A stretch of 64,000 bases of DNA from Aldehydirespirator sp965205155. GTDB lineage: Bacteria; Actinomycetota; Acidimicrobiia; Acidimicrobiales; Aldehydirespiratoraceae. The notes below the pieces were generated by a model. It made no database searches and was not told the DNA's origin. It worked only from the letters and a program-made list of their open reading frames with translations. Position 1 is the first letter of the stretch. Each line of letters opens with the position of its first letter. The DNA lies in contig OZ242033.1 in NCBI GenBank assembly GCA_965205155.1, positions 558,001 through 622,000 on the forward strand, read 5' to 3'. The position numbers were made by a program, and so were the translations under genes. Shown one piece after another: positions 1 through 8,371 of this stretch.

Positions 1-569
1 CAGAAGCGGATGGTCGTTCCCGTCCTCGTCCTGCCGTCCACCTCCGGGGCGGGACCCACAACCGAAAGGGCGTCGGCGATCTGGCCACCATCGACGAAGG
101 TCATCCGATGCTGCTGCCCGGAACGGCAGATATCGACTTCCATCCGCTCCGCAAGGGCATTGACCACCGACACGCCGACGCCGTGGAGGCCGCCTGAGAT
201 CTTGTAGCCGTCGCCCCCGAACTTGCCGCCCGCGTGCAGCAGCGTCATCACCAGTTCGGCCGCCGGGATCTGGTCGTGGAGGGGATGCGGTTCGGTGGGA
301 ATGCCACGGCCGTCGTCCACGACCTCGCACGAGCCGTCCTCGTGAAGCGTCACGTCGATCCGGGTGCAGTACCCGGCCATCGCCTCGTCCACCGAGTTGT
401 CCACTACTTCCCAGACAAGGTGGTGGAGACCGGTCGGGCCGGTCGACCCGATGTACATGCTGGGCCGCTCGCGGACGGCCTCGAGACCCTCGAGGACAGT
501 GATCTCCAGCGCGCCGTAGGAAGGGTCGATGTCGTGACGCGCCTCGATTGCCCGCTCGCTGGTAGTCAT
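1..569 (-). CDS. gyrB: DNA gyrase subunit B, N-terminal part (gene runs off the window start)
   Basis: ATPase subunit of DNA gyrase, which drives negative supercoiling. Only the first 189 codons are in the window; the 3' end lies before base 1. Reading the complement from the ATG at 569 gives MTTSERAIEARHDIDPS and then GHKL-ATPase motifs: VVDNSVDEA (ATP/Mg asparagine), VVDDGRGIP (adenine-binding aspartate) and GGLHGVGVSVVNAL (ATP lid). The lead-in ERPSMYIGSTG is typical of GyrB. It is the most distal gene of the minus-strand dnaA-dnaN-recF-dciA-gyrB series. A spacer of about 230 bp (570-800) separates it from dciA, so it may have its own promoter. Confidence is high; ParE is less likely given the location beside recF. 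Confidence 0.95.
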   Translation of the reverse strand, partial: MTTSERAIEARHDIDPSYGALEITVLEGLEAVRERPSMYIGSTGPTGLHHLVWEVVDNSVDEAMAGYCTRIDVTLHEDGSCEVVDDGRGIPTEPHPLHDQIPAAELVMTLLHAGGKFGGDGYKISGGLHGVGVSVVNALAERMEVDICRSGQQHRMTFVDGGQIADALSVVGPAPEVDGRTRTGTTIRF

Positions 570-800
570 GTCGGAAGTCACGCCGAACCGGCCTCCCTCA
601 CACAGCCCCGAACGTCGCGGGCTGGATCCGATACAAGGTCTGCCGGGGAGCAATCCGCCAGGGGTGGAGCACTCACTGGCACGACCCGGCCACAGCAGAC
701 AAGGACCGGGCGAGCCGGGGGCGCCGAACCGGGCCAGAGCCCTTCATCGAGCCACCGATCACGCCCGTGATTCTACCAGCCGGCATGCGCCACCGGCGCG

Positions 801-1124
801 CTATTCGACGGTGTCCGCAACCGGTGCCACCCGCACCGTCATCGACCTCAGGCGATCGGTGGACGACAACTCGTTGACCCGCGCCAGTACCCGGTCAGAG
901 AGCCATCTCACCTCGCTGGCCCACGTCGAATCGGAGGCCACCACCACCAAGCGATCGCCCTCCACCGCGGCCGGCCGGCAGTGGCGAGCCACATCGGCGC
1001 CCACCACCTCCTCCCATCGGTGGAACACCGTCGACAGCAGGTCGGCCGGTGGTGCGCCGAGCGAGCCCAGGACGCGCTCCAGAGCGTCGGCCAACTCGAT
1101 GGGCTCGTCGCCCGCCGACATCAT
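801..1124 (-). CDS. DUF721 (DciA-like) protein
   Basis: 107-residue protein of the DUF721 family, whose members include DciA, the replicative helicase loader/operator found in many bacteria that lack DnaC. Visible features are the N-terminal helix segment ADALERVLGSLG, the central FHRWEEVVGADVARHCRPAAVEGDRL stretch characteristic of the family (compare W..vVG..ia.h..p), and the segment ASDSTWASEVRWLSDRVL. The ATG at 1124 overlaps the recF stop (ATGA), so it is translationally coupled to recF, as is usual for this gene in actinobacteria. Just past its stop is a small perfect hairpin, GCGCC-3 nt-GGCGC at 787-799, possibly a weak terminator. The family call is solid; the helicase-loading role is inferred from the family. 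Confidence 0.85.
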   Translation of the reverse strand: MMSAGDEPIELADALERVLGSLGAPPADLLSTVFHRWEEVVGADVARHCRPAAVEGDRLVVVASDSTWASEVRWLSDRVLARVNELSSTDRLRSMTVRVAPVADTVE

Positions 1125-2227
1125 CTCGACACCTCAGGGCCGGCGACTACTCGGGCCGTGCCGTCAGCCACGCGGATCAGTTGGTCGGGCCGGACGTTGG
1201 CCGGCAGCACAGGCGACGCGGTGGTGAGGATCTGCTGGCCGGGCGGCAGCGTCTCCAGCAAGGCGGCCGCACGGCCCGCGTCCAACTCGGAGAATACGTC
1301 GTCGAGCAACAGCACGGGCTCGACGCCCCGGCGATCGCGCACCTCCGAGTCCACCGCCAGCCGCAGGGCGAGGGCAAGTGACCTCTGCTCGCCCTGGGAG
1401 GCATGGCTCCGGGCCGGCAGCCCTCCGATCTCCAGCAGGACGTCGTCCCGGTGGGGACCCACGGTGGTCGTGGACCGCCTCAGATCCTCGCTCCGGGCTG
1501 CGGCCAGTGCAGCAGCCAGCGACTCCTCATCCCAGGACGACGCGTACACGACGCCGGCGTCGTCCTGACCCTGGGAGATGCGGGTGTAGTGGCGGCGGAT
1601 CTCCAGTTCCATTGCGGCCAGCAGATCCCTGCGGCGCATTCGGAGTTCGTCGCCCACCGCGGCGAGCTTGGCGTCCCACACATCCAGGGTGATAGCGACG
1701 TCGCCTACAGCACGGCCCTGTGCCTGCCGCAGGAGGGTGTTGCGTTGACGAAGGATCCGGTCCAGCTCGCCGCGCAGCGCTCCCCAGGACGGGCGCACCG
1801 CCGCGAGCGCGTCGTCCATCCACCGTCGCCGAACCGCCGGCTCACCCTTTACCAACTCGAGGTCTGTGGGCGAGAAGGCCGTCGCGGCCAGCACGCCGAG
1901 CAGGTCCCGGCGGCGCGACACCGGCTGCTGGTTCACCTTCACCCGGTTCGGTCGGGCCCGGGCCAGTTCCACCTCGATCAGCACGGCACGTTCGGCCTCT
2001 TGTAGCCCGGAGCAGCGGATGACGGCCGACGGCGCGCCCTCACGTATGAGGGCTGCGTCGCCGGCGCCCCGGAACGAACCCAACCCGGCAGCAAACCCGA
2101 CCGCCTCGAGCAGATTGGTCTTTCCATGGCCGTTGGGCCCTACGACGGCAGTCAGCCCTGGAGCGAAGTCCACCTCGGTTTCGGTGTAGGACCGGAAATC
2201 GAGAAGTGACAGCGAACAGACACGCAC
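1121..2227 (-). CDS. recF: DNA replication and repair protein RecF
   Basis: 368-residue SMC-like ATPase that binds gapped DNA and helps load RecA. The N-terminus MRVCSLSLLDFRSY is the family hallmark (the lone loop FRSY). Walker A GPNGHGKT lies at residues 30-37, the ABC-type signature SHASQGEQRSLALALRLA near 277-295, and Walker B VLLLDDVFSELD near residue 305. The start is GTG at 2227. It follows dnaN with a 38-bp gap and overlaps dciA by four bases, forming the conserved dnaN-recF-dciA-gyrB operon on the minus strand. Length is normal for the family. Confidence 0.97.
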   Translation of the reverse strand: MRVCSLSLLDFRSYTETEVDFAPGLTAVVGPNGHGKTNLLEAVGFAAGLGSFRGAGDAALIREGAPSAVIRCSGLQEAERAVLIEVELARARPNRVKVNQQPVSRRRDLLGVLAATAFSPTDLELVKGEPAVRRRWMDDALAAVRPSWGALRGELDRILRQRNTLLRQAQGRAVGDVAITLDVWDAKLAAVGDELRMRRRDLLAAMELEIRRHYTRISQGQDDAGVVYASSWDEESLAAALAAARSEDLRRSTTTVGPHRDDVLLEIGGLPARSHASQGEQRSLALALRLAVDSEVRDRRGVEPVLLLDDVFSELDAGRAAALLETLPPGQQILTTASPVLPANVRPDQLIRVADGTARVVAGPEVSR

Positions 2228-2265
2228 GGCATCTTTGTCCCCGGCCGACCCTGACGCCGGTCCGG

Positions 2266-3402
2266 TCAGCTCACTCGCACCGGCATCAACAGGTAGAGAA
2301 AGCTCTCGTCCCCCACGGAACGGAGCAGGGCCGGCTTGACTGCGTCCGCAGTCTCCAGGGTGACTTCCTCGCCTGTCGTGGCCTCAATGCCATCGATGAG
2401 ATAACCCGGATTGAACGCTACAGTCAGGTCCTCGCCCGCGTAGCTGGCCTCCATCGACTCGTTCGCCTTGCCGACATCGTGGGTTATGGCAATGACCTCG
2501 AGATTGCCCTCGCCCATGACCAACCGGATCGGGGTCGAGTCCTGGGCGAAAATGCTTACTCGTTTCACGACCTCGAGCAACCGCTCACGGTCCACGGTCA
2601 AGCGATTCGGGTGGTCGGCGGGTATCAGTCCCTGGTAGTTGGGGAAATCGCCGGGAATCAGCCGTGTGGTCAACTGGACGGCCCCCACTGTGAACTGCGC
2701 ATAGTGCTCCGCCAGCTTCAACGTCACCTCCTCCGAACCCGCGATCAGACGCTGAAGCTCGCGGAGGGCGCGGCCCGGCACCAGCACCCTCTGATGCTCA
2801 CCGAGGATCGATGAGCCGTCCAAATCCCTCACCGAGAGCCGGTAGGAATCCGTCGAGACCAAACGCAACCGGCCCTCCCCCTCCGAGGCCATCAGCACAC
2901 CCGTGAGAATGGGCCTGGAATCATCCGAGGACGCCGACCTCACAACCTGGCTCAGAGCACCCCGAAACTCAGCGCCGCTGAACGTCACCGCGGGGCTGAA
3001 TGCCGCCGAACTCCCGTCCTCGCCCCCCTCCTGAGTGAAGGACAACTGCGGATAGTCCTCCTCAGGGATCAACCGGATCGAGTACTCCACCGCGCCGGCC
3101 ACGATCGAGGCCTCACCCTCAGCGACCGAGAACTCCACTGCGCCAGCCGGGACGGCCCCCACCGCCGTGTCGAGCAACCGGGCCGGCATTACCGCAGCTC
3201 CCCCGGCAGTGCCCAGCACCTCTGCCGTCACAGACAGCGTCAGATCGAGGTCGCTGCCAGTGACGGTCAGGACGCCGTCCGTCAGCTCAAGATGCACTCC
3301 CATCAACGCGGCCCGGCTCGAACCGGTGCCGGCCGCGGCCCGAGCAGCCACCTTCACCGCCTCTGACAGGGTGTCTCGCTCGCAGCGGAACTTCATGCCC
3401 AT
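2266..3402 (-). CDS. dnaN: DNA polymerase III beta subunit (sliding clamp)
   Basis: 378-residue beta clamp, encircling DNA and tethering polymerase III. Three repeated clamp domains of about 120 residues are visible: MKFRCERDTLSEAV, then the section beginning SAAFSPAVTFSGAEFRGAL, then LIPADHPNRLTVDRERLLEVVKRV. The C-terminus ends in LLMPVRVS, matching the conserved LMPMR(L/V) tail that forms the clamp-binding pocket. The start is taken at ATG 3402 (MGMKF); the internal ATG two codons later gives the more usual MKF start. It is preceded by a 249-bp spacer from dnaA. Confidence 0.97.
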   Translation of the reverse strand: MGMKFRCERDTLSEAVKVAARAAAGTGSSRAALMGVHLELTDGVLTVTGSDLDLTLSVTAEVLGTAGGAAVMPARLLDTAVGAVPAGAVEFSVAEGEASIVAGAVEYSIRLIPEEDYPQLSFTQEGGEDGSSAAFSPAVTFSGAEFRGALSQVVRSASSDDSRPILTGVLMASEGEGRLRLVSTDSYRLSVRDLDGSSILGEHQRVLVPGRALRELQRLIAGSEEVTLKLAEHYAQFTVGAVQLTTRLIPGDFPNYQGLIPADHPNRLTVDRERLLEVVKRVSIFAQDSTPIRLVMGEGNLEVIAITHDVGKANESMEASYAGEDLTVAFNPGYLIDGIEATTGEEVTLETADAVKPALLRSVGDESFLYLLMPVRVS

Positions 3403-3651
3403 GGTTCTCTTGCTTCTCCTCTAGCCGGATTCAGAAGGGTTGTAGAAGACACTAGGCACTGTGGATTGGGGATTTGGGTCACCGCACCCCGGAATCACAG
3501 CGCTTTCGATATGCCCAGGTTTGCCGTGCCGATCAGTGAACCGGTACAGCTCTGCCGGGAGGGTGTTGATCTCGGTGGAGTTGGGCACAGCTATCCAGAG
3601 GCGACGATGGGACGGTCCCCATGGTTCTCCCCCGGGACCGGTGGAGCGGGC
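3403..3651. other. dnaA-dnaN spacer (249 bp)
   Basis: No gene is seen. The stretch has two weak DnaA-box-like sites: TGTGGATTG at 3460-3468 and CTATCCAGA at 3591-3599, each two mismatches from the 9-mer consensus. In many actinobacteria the origin lies between dnaA and dnaN, so this remains a possible part of oriC, but the better boxes are on the other side of dnaA. It must also hold the dnaN leader and promoter on the minus strand. Confidence 0.5.
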
Positions 3652-5043
3652 TCATGAGATCTCCCCTACCCGTTTCTGAAGGTCCTGAACCTTGTCGAAG
3701 ATGTCCTTGCGTTCGGTCATGTGGTGCTCGATCTTGCGCACGGCGTGGATGACGGTGGTGTGGTCGCGGTTGCCGAAGGCCCGTCCGATCTCGGGATAGG
3801 ACAGGTCGGTCATGTTGCGGGTGACGTACATGGCGATCTGGCGGGCGTCCACTAGCGGTCGTCGCCGGCTGCCTCCGGTGATCTGGTCCACTGAGAAGTT
3901 GAAGAGCTCGGCGGTGGCTTCGAGAATGCCCCTGACGGTGACCGGCGCCTTGACCGTGTTGTCGATCAGGTCGGCCAGAACCCGCTTGGCGAGTTCGTAG
4001 GAACATCGTTGACCGGTGATGTTGGCGTATGCCGTGACCTTGATTAGAGCGCCCTCGAGCTCGCGGATCGAGTCGGTGACGTTCTCGGCGATGAATGAGA
4101 GGACATCGGAGGGAATCTCGATGGCTGTGGACTCGGCCTTCTTCTCCAGGATGGCCAGCCGGGTCACCAGATCGGGAGGCTGGATATCGGTGATGAGGCC
4201 CGACTTGAACCGGCTCCGGAGCCGGTCCTCGAGAGTAGGCATCGCGTCGGGAGAGCGATCGGAGGAAAGGACGATCTGCGCGCCGTTCTGCAGGAGGTCG
4301 TTGAACGTGTGGAAGAACTCTTCCTGGAGACCGTCCTTGCCCTCCATGAACTGGATGTCGTCGACCAGCAGGACATCGTTGCTCCGGTACACCTGCTTGA
4401 ACTCTGGCTGCGTGCTGTTGCGGATCGCCTGAACGAACTCGTTCAGAAAGGTCTCGCTGGTGACGTAGCGCACCTTGTAGGACGGGTAGTGGTTGTTCAC
4501 GTAGTGGGCGATGGCCCTCAGCAGGTGGGTCTTTCCGAGGCCGGAGTCTCCGTGTATGAGCAGCGGGTTGTACGGCCCAGCCGGGGTCTCGGCCACTGCG
4601 AGCGCGGCGGCGTGCGAGAACCGGTTGGAAGTACCGGTCACGAACTGCTCGAAGGTCAAGCGAGTATCGGGCCCGGTGTCTCCGTTGGTGCCTATGGCTC
4701 CCGGTTCCCGGTGGGTGTCATGCAACGCCGGGACGTCAGGGGATGGAGCCACAGCCTCAGCAACGGAGAAACTGTCGCTCCCGTCCCAGTCCGGGTCGAT
4801 CTCGATGCGGACGATCACGTCCGGCTCGGTCTCGTCGAGGGCGTCGGTGAGGAGATTGAAATAGCGGCGTTCGATGCGGGCCTTCTGCAGGCTGGTCGGC
4901 ACGACGATCGTCAGGGAGCCCTGGTCGAAGGCAGTCGCTCGGGCACCGCTGAAGGTGGTTCTCCAGACAGCGTCGCTCACCTGGCTGCGGATGCTCTGGG
5001 CGCAGCTAGTCCAGATCCGTTCCGCTTCGGGGTCGGTGTTCAC
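3652..5043 (-). CDS. dnaA: Chromosomal replication initiator DnaA
   Basis: 463-residue AAA+ initiator that binds 9-mer boxes at oriC and melts DNA. Domain I is residues 1-80 (ERIWTSCAQSIRSQVSDAVWRTTF), domain II is an acidic linker of about 50 residues, Walker A GDSGLGKT is 165-172, and Walker B is VLLVDDIQF. The domain IV helix-turn-helix signature FGNRDHTTVIHAVRKIE is complete. The start is GTG at 5043; AAAGGAG sits about nine bases upstream and decides the start. It heads the minus-strand replication block and diverges from rpmH across a 408-bp spacer. Confidence 0.98.
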   Translation of the reverse strand: MNTDPEAERIWTSCAQSIRSQVSDAVWRTTFSGARATAFDQGSLTIVVPTSLQKARIERRYFNLLTDALDETEPDVIVRIEIDPDWDGSDSFSVAEAVAPSPDVPALHDTHREPGAIGTNGDTGPDTRLTFEQFVTGTSNRFSHAAALAVAETPAGPYNPLLIHGDSGLGKTHLLRAIAHYVNNHYPSYKVRYVTSETFLNEFVQAIRNSTQPEFKQVYRSNDVLLVDDIQFMEGKDGLQEEFFHTFNDLLQNGAQIVLSSDRSPDAMPTLEDRLRSRFKSGLITDIQPPDLVTRLAILEKKAESTAIEIPSDVLSFIAENVTDSIRELEGALIKVTAYANITGQRCSYELAKRVLADLIDNTVKAPVTVRGILEATAELFNFSVDQITGGSRRRPLVDARQIAMYVTRNMTDLSYPEIGRAFGNRDHTTVIHAVRKIEHHMTERKDIFDKVQDLQKRVGEIS

Positions 5044-5056
5044 CTATCGATCTCCT

Positions 5057-5088
5057 TTCTCCACAGATTGATCCACAGTTGTGGACAG
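5057..5088. promoter_or_regulatory. DnaA-box cluster
   Basis: Three closely packed DnaA-box-like sites: TTCTCCACA at 5057-5065 and TGATCCACA at 5069-5077, each one mismatch from TTATCCACA, then an opposed TGTGGACAG at 5080-5088 with two mismatches from the reverse consensus. They lie 14-45 bp upstream of the dnaA start, so they could serve dnaA autoregulation as well as origin firing. Confidence 0.6.
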
Positions 5089-5246
5089 AGCTTTTCTGTG
5101 GCCCGTAGTGGAGGAGGTCCGGACCCAGACCAGATTGCGGTGGCGGCCTGCGGAACGTAGCAGCATCCACATCGGTCGCAAGTCAGACGCCGGAGGCCCG
5201 GTAAACGACTAGTTCAGACTAGATGACGTCCGGGTTAACTACGTGT

Positions 5247-5264
5247 ATGTAAGATATATTACAT
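5247..5264. promoter_or_regulatory. AT-rich 18-bp palindrome in the origin/promoter spacer
   Basis: Perfect inverted repeat ATGTAA-6 nt-TTACAT inside the AT-rich part of the dnaA-rpmH spacer. It could be a transcription-factor operator for the divergent promoters or part of a DNA unwinding element. No matching regulator is recognised in the window. Confidence 0.4.
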
Positions 5265-5451
5265 TGATGTTCTTTGTTCGGCCGCGGGGTGGTGCCGCGG
5301 TCGGTGGCCGGCCGAGGGTCGGTGGGCGGCGTGGTTGTCGCGACACGGGGTCAGCCCTACGGTGGACGCAGACCCGCCGTTCATCCACAGCATCAACCCG
5401 GATGGCGGCTCTTGTGGCGTGCTCGAGCCGGAGCAGGCCGAGGAGGATTTC

Positions 5452-5586
5452 ATGAAGCGCCCTTTTCAGCCGAATATACGAAAAAGGCATAAGAAACACG
5501 GTTTTCGAGCCAGAATGAGGACGCGCGGCGGGCGTGCCGTGATACGCGCCCGTCGCCGCAAGGGGCGAAGTCGACTGGCCGCGTGA
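5452..5586 (+). CDS. rpmH: 50S ribosomal protein L34
   Basis: 44-residue basic ribosomal protein. The sequence begins MKRPFQPNIRKRHKKHGF and continues RARMRTRGGRAVIRARRRKGR, the near-invariant L34 pattern. The start ATG at 5452 is preceded by AGGAGG at a good distance. First gene of the rpmH-rnpA-yidD-yidC-khpB-rsmG operon; its TGA overlaps the GTG of rnpA. Confidence 0.97.
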   Translation: MKRPFQPNIRKRHKKHGFRARMRTRGGRAVIRARRRKGRSRLAA

Positions 5587-5906
5587 GTGGCTCGGCGATC
5601 AGCCGCAGCGTGAGTGACGGACTTCGAACTACCAGCGCTCGACGCGGTCCCCTGAGGGTGTCTCATCGCGCTGTCCCAGGAGCATCGCGGGTGCTGTTCG
5701 TGGTACCGAAATCGGTGGGGACCGCGGTCGTGCGCAACAGAGCCCGGCGCCGTGTGCGGGGGGCATTGGGCGAGCTTGTCCGCGACCGAGCGGTGGTGCT
5801 CGCCGGCGGGGAGTACCGCCTGGGTATCTTCGCCCCGCTCGAAACCCTGTCCGCGCCCGAGCTGCGAGCGACCGTGGGCGAACTGCTGAGGGAAGTTCAG
5901 CGATGA
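5583..5906 (+). CDS. rnpA: Ribonuclease P protein component
   Basis: 107-residue basic protein that supports the RNase P ribozyme in tRNA 5'-end maturation. The family signature is seen as VVRNRARRRVRGALGEL (the RNR motif), preceded by the VSHRAVPG and LFVVPKSVGTAV strands. The start is GTG at 5583, overlapping the rpmH stop codon, so the two are translationally coupled. The N-terminus is Ser/Arg rich and poorly conserved. The next gene, yidD, starts four bases before this stop. Confidence 0.92.
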   Translation: MSGSAISRSVSDGLRTTSARRGPLRVSHRAVPGASRVLFVVPKSVGTAVVRNRARRRVRGALGELVRDRAVVLAGGEYRLGIFAPLETLSAPELRATVGELLREVQR

Positions 5907-6181
5907 GGGGGCTCGCGGCCCGGCTTGCCTGCCGTGCGATCCGGGAGTACCAGCTGGCTCGAGTCGGACGCCCGCCGACGTGCCGCTATGCCCCGTCCTG
6001 CTCTGCCTACGCGCTCGAGGCTGTTCAACAGCACGGCGTGGTGCGGGGAGTATGGCTGGCCGCTCGCCGCTTGGTCCGGTGCCATCCGTGGGGATCCATG
6101 GGCTGGGATCCGGTACCAGCCAGCCGGCACAGCACGGGACCCGGCGGTTCCGCGAAACACAGGGTGACGGCCGATGTTTGA
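5903..6181 (+). CDS. yidD: Membrane protein insertion efficiency factor YidD
   Basis: 92-residue small basic protein assisting YidC-dependent membrane insertion. The family core is clear: RYAPSCSAYALEAVQQHG, then LAARRLVRCHPWG and GWDPVP with the conserved cysteines. It starts at ATG 5903, overlapping rnpA, and its 3' end overlaps the yidC start at 6174, so the operon is tightly coupled. The last 20 residues after the DPVP motif are a variable tail. Confidence 0.93.
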   Translation: MRGLAARLACRAIREYQLARVGRPPTCRYAPSCSAYALEAVQQHGVVRGVWLAARRLVRCHPWGSMGWDPVPASRHSTGPGGSAKHRVTADV

Positions 6182-7421
6182 TCCCCTGTTCGATGTCGTC
6201 ACCGCGGTTCTCGCCTGGTTCTACTCCCTCGTGCCGTCCTACGGCATGGCAATTGCCTTGCTGACGCTGACCGCTGTAGTGGCGGTGACTCCGCTCACGT
6301 TGAAGATGACCCGGAACATGCTGCAGATGCAGCAGCACATGCCGGAGGTGAAGAAGCTCCAGAACCAGCACAAGGGCGACCGGCAGGCCATCAACGAGGC
6401 CACCATGGCCTACTACAAGGAGCACGGGCTCAATCCGGTCGGGTGCCTGCTCCCGATGCTGGTCCAGGGCCCGATCTTCTTGGTGATGTACCGGGTCGTG
6501 GACGGGCTCACCAGACGCACCACCGAGATCGGGACCCAGCTCGGTTTCACATCGCGCCGCTATGCCGACAGCGTGTCCGGAGGGGTGTCCGAGTACGCCG
6601 AGACCCCGATCGCCAGAGGCGATCTGCCGTTCGATCCGGACTTCCTGTCGAGGGACAGCGACCTCTATGAGAACCTGAGCAGAGACGTTGAGATGGTCTC
6701 GTTGGGAGTCGACCTGTCCCGGAGCGCCAGCAACGTGATCTCAGAGAGCATCGTTTCGGCACTCCCCTATCTGGTGATGCTGGTGATCGTGCTGGTCACG
6801 AGCCTCTACCAGCAGCGCCAGATCCAGGGCCGCCAGAGCGGCGCAGCGGTCAACCCGCAGCAGCAGATGATGATGAAGCTGATCCCATACATGCTGCCGG
6901 TGTTCTCATACGTGATGCCCGCCGCGGTCGTGACCTACTTCATCGTCTCGAATCTGGTCCGGATCGCGCAGCAGGCCTACATCACCCGGTCCTTCTACCG
7001 GGGCGAGGACTCGCTCGGAGCCCAGGTAGCCAAGCAGCGAGCGGCCGCTGTGACCAACGAGGACGACGCGACCGAAGCCAGGCCTCGCTCGCCCAAGTCG
7101 ATCACGGAGCGCAAGGGTGCTCCCACGCCGAAGAGGGATGCCAAGCCGGGGCGAGACAGGGCGCCGGCGCGCAAGCGGGCTCAGGGCAATGCTGCCAGGG
7201 CGCCGGCGCGCAAGCGGGCTCAGGGCAATGCTGCCAAGGCGCCGGGTCGGAAGGAGAAGGCCGCTGAGGCCAGCTCCGCAGGAAGGGGGGGACGCACCGG
7301 CAAGGCACCCTCGCGGGGTCGCTCTGGCAACCGCCCCGGTGGCGGTCGAGTCACGCCGCCCGGCTCGGGTGCGAAGCGTCCCAGCCAGAACCGCAGCCGT
7401 AGCAAGAAGAAGAGGCGCTGA
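6174..7421 (+). CDS. yidC: Membrane protein insertase YidC (Oxa1 family)
   Basis: 415-residue inner-membrane insertase of the short actinobacterial type (no large periplasmic domain). Transmembrane segments are seen at about residues 5-45 (FDVVTAVLAWFYSLVPSYGM and LLTLTAVVAVTPLTL), at GCLLPMLVQGPIFLVMYRVV, at LPYLVMLVIVLVTSLY and at YMLPVFSYVMPAAVVTYFIVSN. The cytoplasmic hairpin holds TRNMLQMQQHMPEVKKLQ and NPVGCLLP. The C-terminal 130 residues are a very basic Lys/Arg/Ala/Pro tail that could contact the ribosome; it contains a perfect 39-nt tandem duplication. Between residues 100 and 185 there is an acidic loop with TRRTTEIGTQLGF that varies in the family. Confidence 0.96.
   Translation: MFDPLFDVVTAVLAWFYSLVPSYGMAIALLTLTAVVAVTPLTLKMTRNMLQMQQHMPEVKKLQNQHKGDRQAINEATMAYYKEHGLNPVGCLLPMLVQGPIFLVMYRVVDGLTRRTTEIGTQLGFTSRRYADSVSGGVSEYAETPIARGDLPFDPDFLSRDSDLYENLSRDVEMVSLGVDLSRSASNVISESIVSALPYLVMLVIVLVTSLYQQRQIQGRQSGAAVNPQQQMMMKLIPYMLPVFSYVMPAAVVTYFIVSNLVRIAQQAYITRSFYRGEDSLGAQVAKQRAAAVTNEDDATEARPRSPKSITERKGAPTPKRDAKPGRDRAPARKRAQGNAARAPARKRAQGNAAKAPGRKEKAAEASSAGRGGRTGKAPSRGRSGNRPGGGRVTPPGSGAKRPSQNRSRSKKKRR
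7162..7239 (+). repeat. 39-nt tandem repeat x2 in the yidC tail
   Basis: Two adjacent 39-nt units, identical except at the last bases, encode two copies of APARKRAQGNAA plus one residue in the basic C-terminal tail of YidC. The period is 13 codons, so the frame is kept. It looks like a recent slippage duplication. Confidence 0.9.
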
Positions 7422-7453
7422 GTTTCGCGCCGCACGAAGGAGTCTTTGTTGGA

Positions 7454-8371
7454 ATGGAATGGTTGGAGATCAGAGCAACGACGGTGGAGAGCGCCAAGGA
7501 GCAGGCCCTTGTTCATCTTGGCGTTGATGAGTCGGACGCCGAGTTCGAGGTGCTTTCAGAACCAAGGATGGGACTGTTCGGGAGGATCAAGGAAGAGGCG
7601 CGCGTGAGGGCGCGCGTGCTGCCCACGCCCGTGCGACCGAAAGACAGCAGAGGCCGGGGCCACAGCAGCCGCCGGTCGGGTTCATCGAGACGGTCCGAGT
7701 CGGCGCGAGCCTCCAGCGAGGCGACGCCGGAACCGGCGGCTCGTCCTGCTCGCAAGGACTCCGCTGCCCGAGGTCGTCAACAGCCTGTCGGTGCTGCTAA
7801 CGCTGAGGGCCGTGCTCCGGAGAGAACCCCAGAAGAGAACCGCGGCACCCGCAAAACGAAAGAGGAAGAAAAATCAATGACAATCGATCAAAATAGAGGT
7901 CCTTCACTCATGGAGCAGGCCGACCTGGCCGAGTCCTTTGTCCGAGGAATCGCGGAAGAGCTGGGCATCGCCGTCACGTTCAAGCGGCATGACCTGGACA
8001 ACGGGATCATGCGAATTGAGGCCAACGGAGAGGGAATCGGGATCCTGATCGGTCGTCGGGGCGGGACGGCTCAGGCGATCGACGAATTGGTTAGAACGGT
8101 GTTGCAGCGATCTGGCGGAACGACCAGGGAGGGCAAGATCCGCATGGATATGGGCGGAGTTCGAGCCCGCCGGGCCGCGGCTTTGGCGACTTTCGCTCGG
8201 AAGGTCGCTGAGGAGTCCGCCGAGACGCAATCGGAGATCGCCCTCGAGCCGATGAACCGGATGGATCGCAAGATTGTCCATGACGTCATTTCTGGCATAG
8301 ACAACGTGGAGAGTCGAAGCGAGGGGGAGGATCCGCACCGCCGGGTGATCATCGTCGCCGTTGCCGAGTGA
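7454..8371 (+). CDS. khpB: RNA-binding protein KhpB/Jag (Jag-N, KH and R3H domains)
   Basis: 305-residue RNA-binding protein of the Jag/KhpB family, linked in other bacteria to cell-wall growth and sRNA binding. The Jag-N domain is at residues 1-55 (MEWLEIRATTVESAKEQAL and GLFGRIKEEARVRA); then comes a charged linker of about 85 residues; the KH domain has IGILIGRRGGTAQAIDEL; the R3H domain has MNRMDRKIVHDVI and HRRVIIVAV. It lies between yidC and rsmG as in most actinobacteria. An in-frame ATG at 7877 is preceded by AGAGGAAG and could give a form lacking Jag-N. The base composition near that site is much more AT-rich than its surroundings. Confidence 0.93.
   Translation: MEWLEIRATTVESAKEQALVHLGVDESDAEFEVLSEPRMGLFGRIKEEARVRARVLPTPVRPKDSRGRGHSSRRSGSSRRSESARASSEATPEPAARPARKDSAARGRQQPVGAANAEGRAPERTPEENRGTRKTKEEEKSMTIDQNRGPSLMEQADLAESFVRGIAEELGIAVTFKRHDLDNGIMRIEANGEGIGILIGRRGGTAQAIDELVRTVLQRSGGTTREGKIRMDMGGVRARRAAALATFARKVAEESAETQSEIALEPMNRMDRKIVHDVISGIDNVESRSEGEDPHRRVIIVAVAE

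Larger units (their letters stand above)
5044..5451. other. Candidate origin of replication / dnaA-rpmH divergent spacer
   Basis: 408 bp without a gene, between the divergent dnaA (minus) and rpmH (plus). It contains a cluster of DnaA-box-like 9-mers at its dnaA end, isolated boxes at 5163 (GCATCCACA) and 5381 (TCATCCACA), and an AT-rich stretch at 5233-5280 in otherwise GC-rich DNA that could be an unwinding element, the promoters of both operons, or both. The coding strand switches here, as expected for a bidirectional origin. The rpmH leader takes up the right part. I infer oriC from context; a cumulative GC-skew plot would decide between this spacer and the dnaA-dnaN spacer. Confidence 0.6.
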
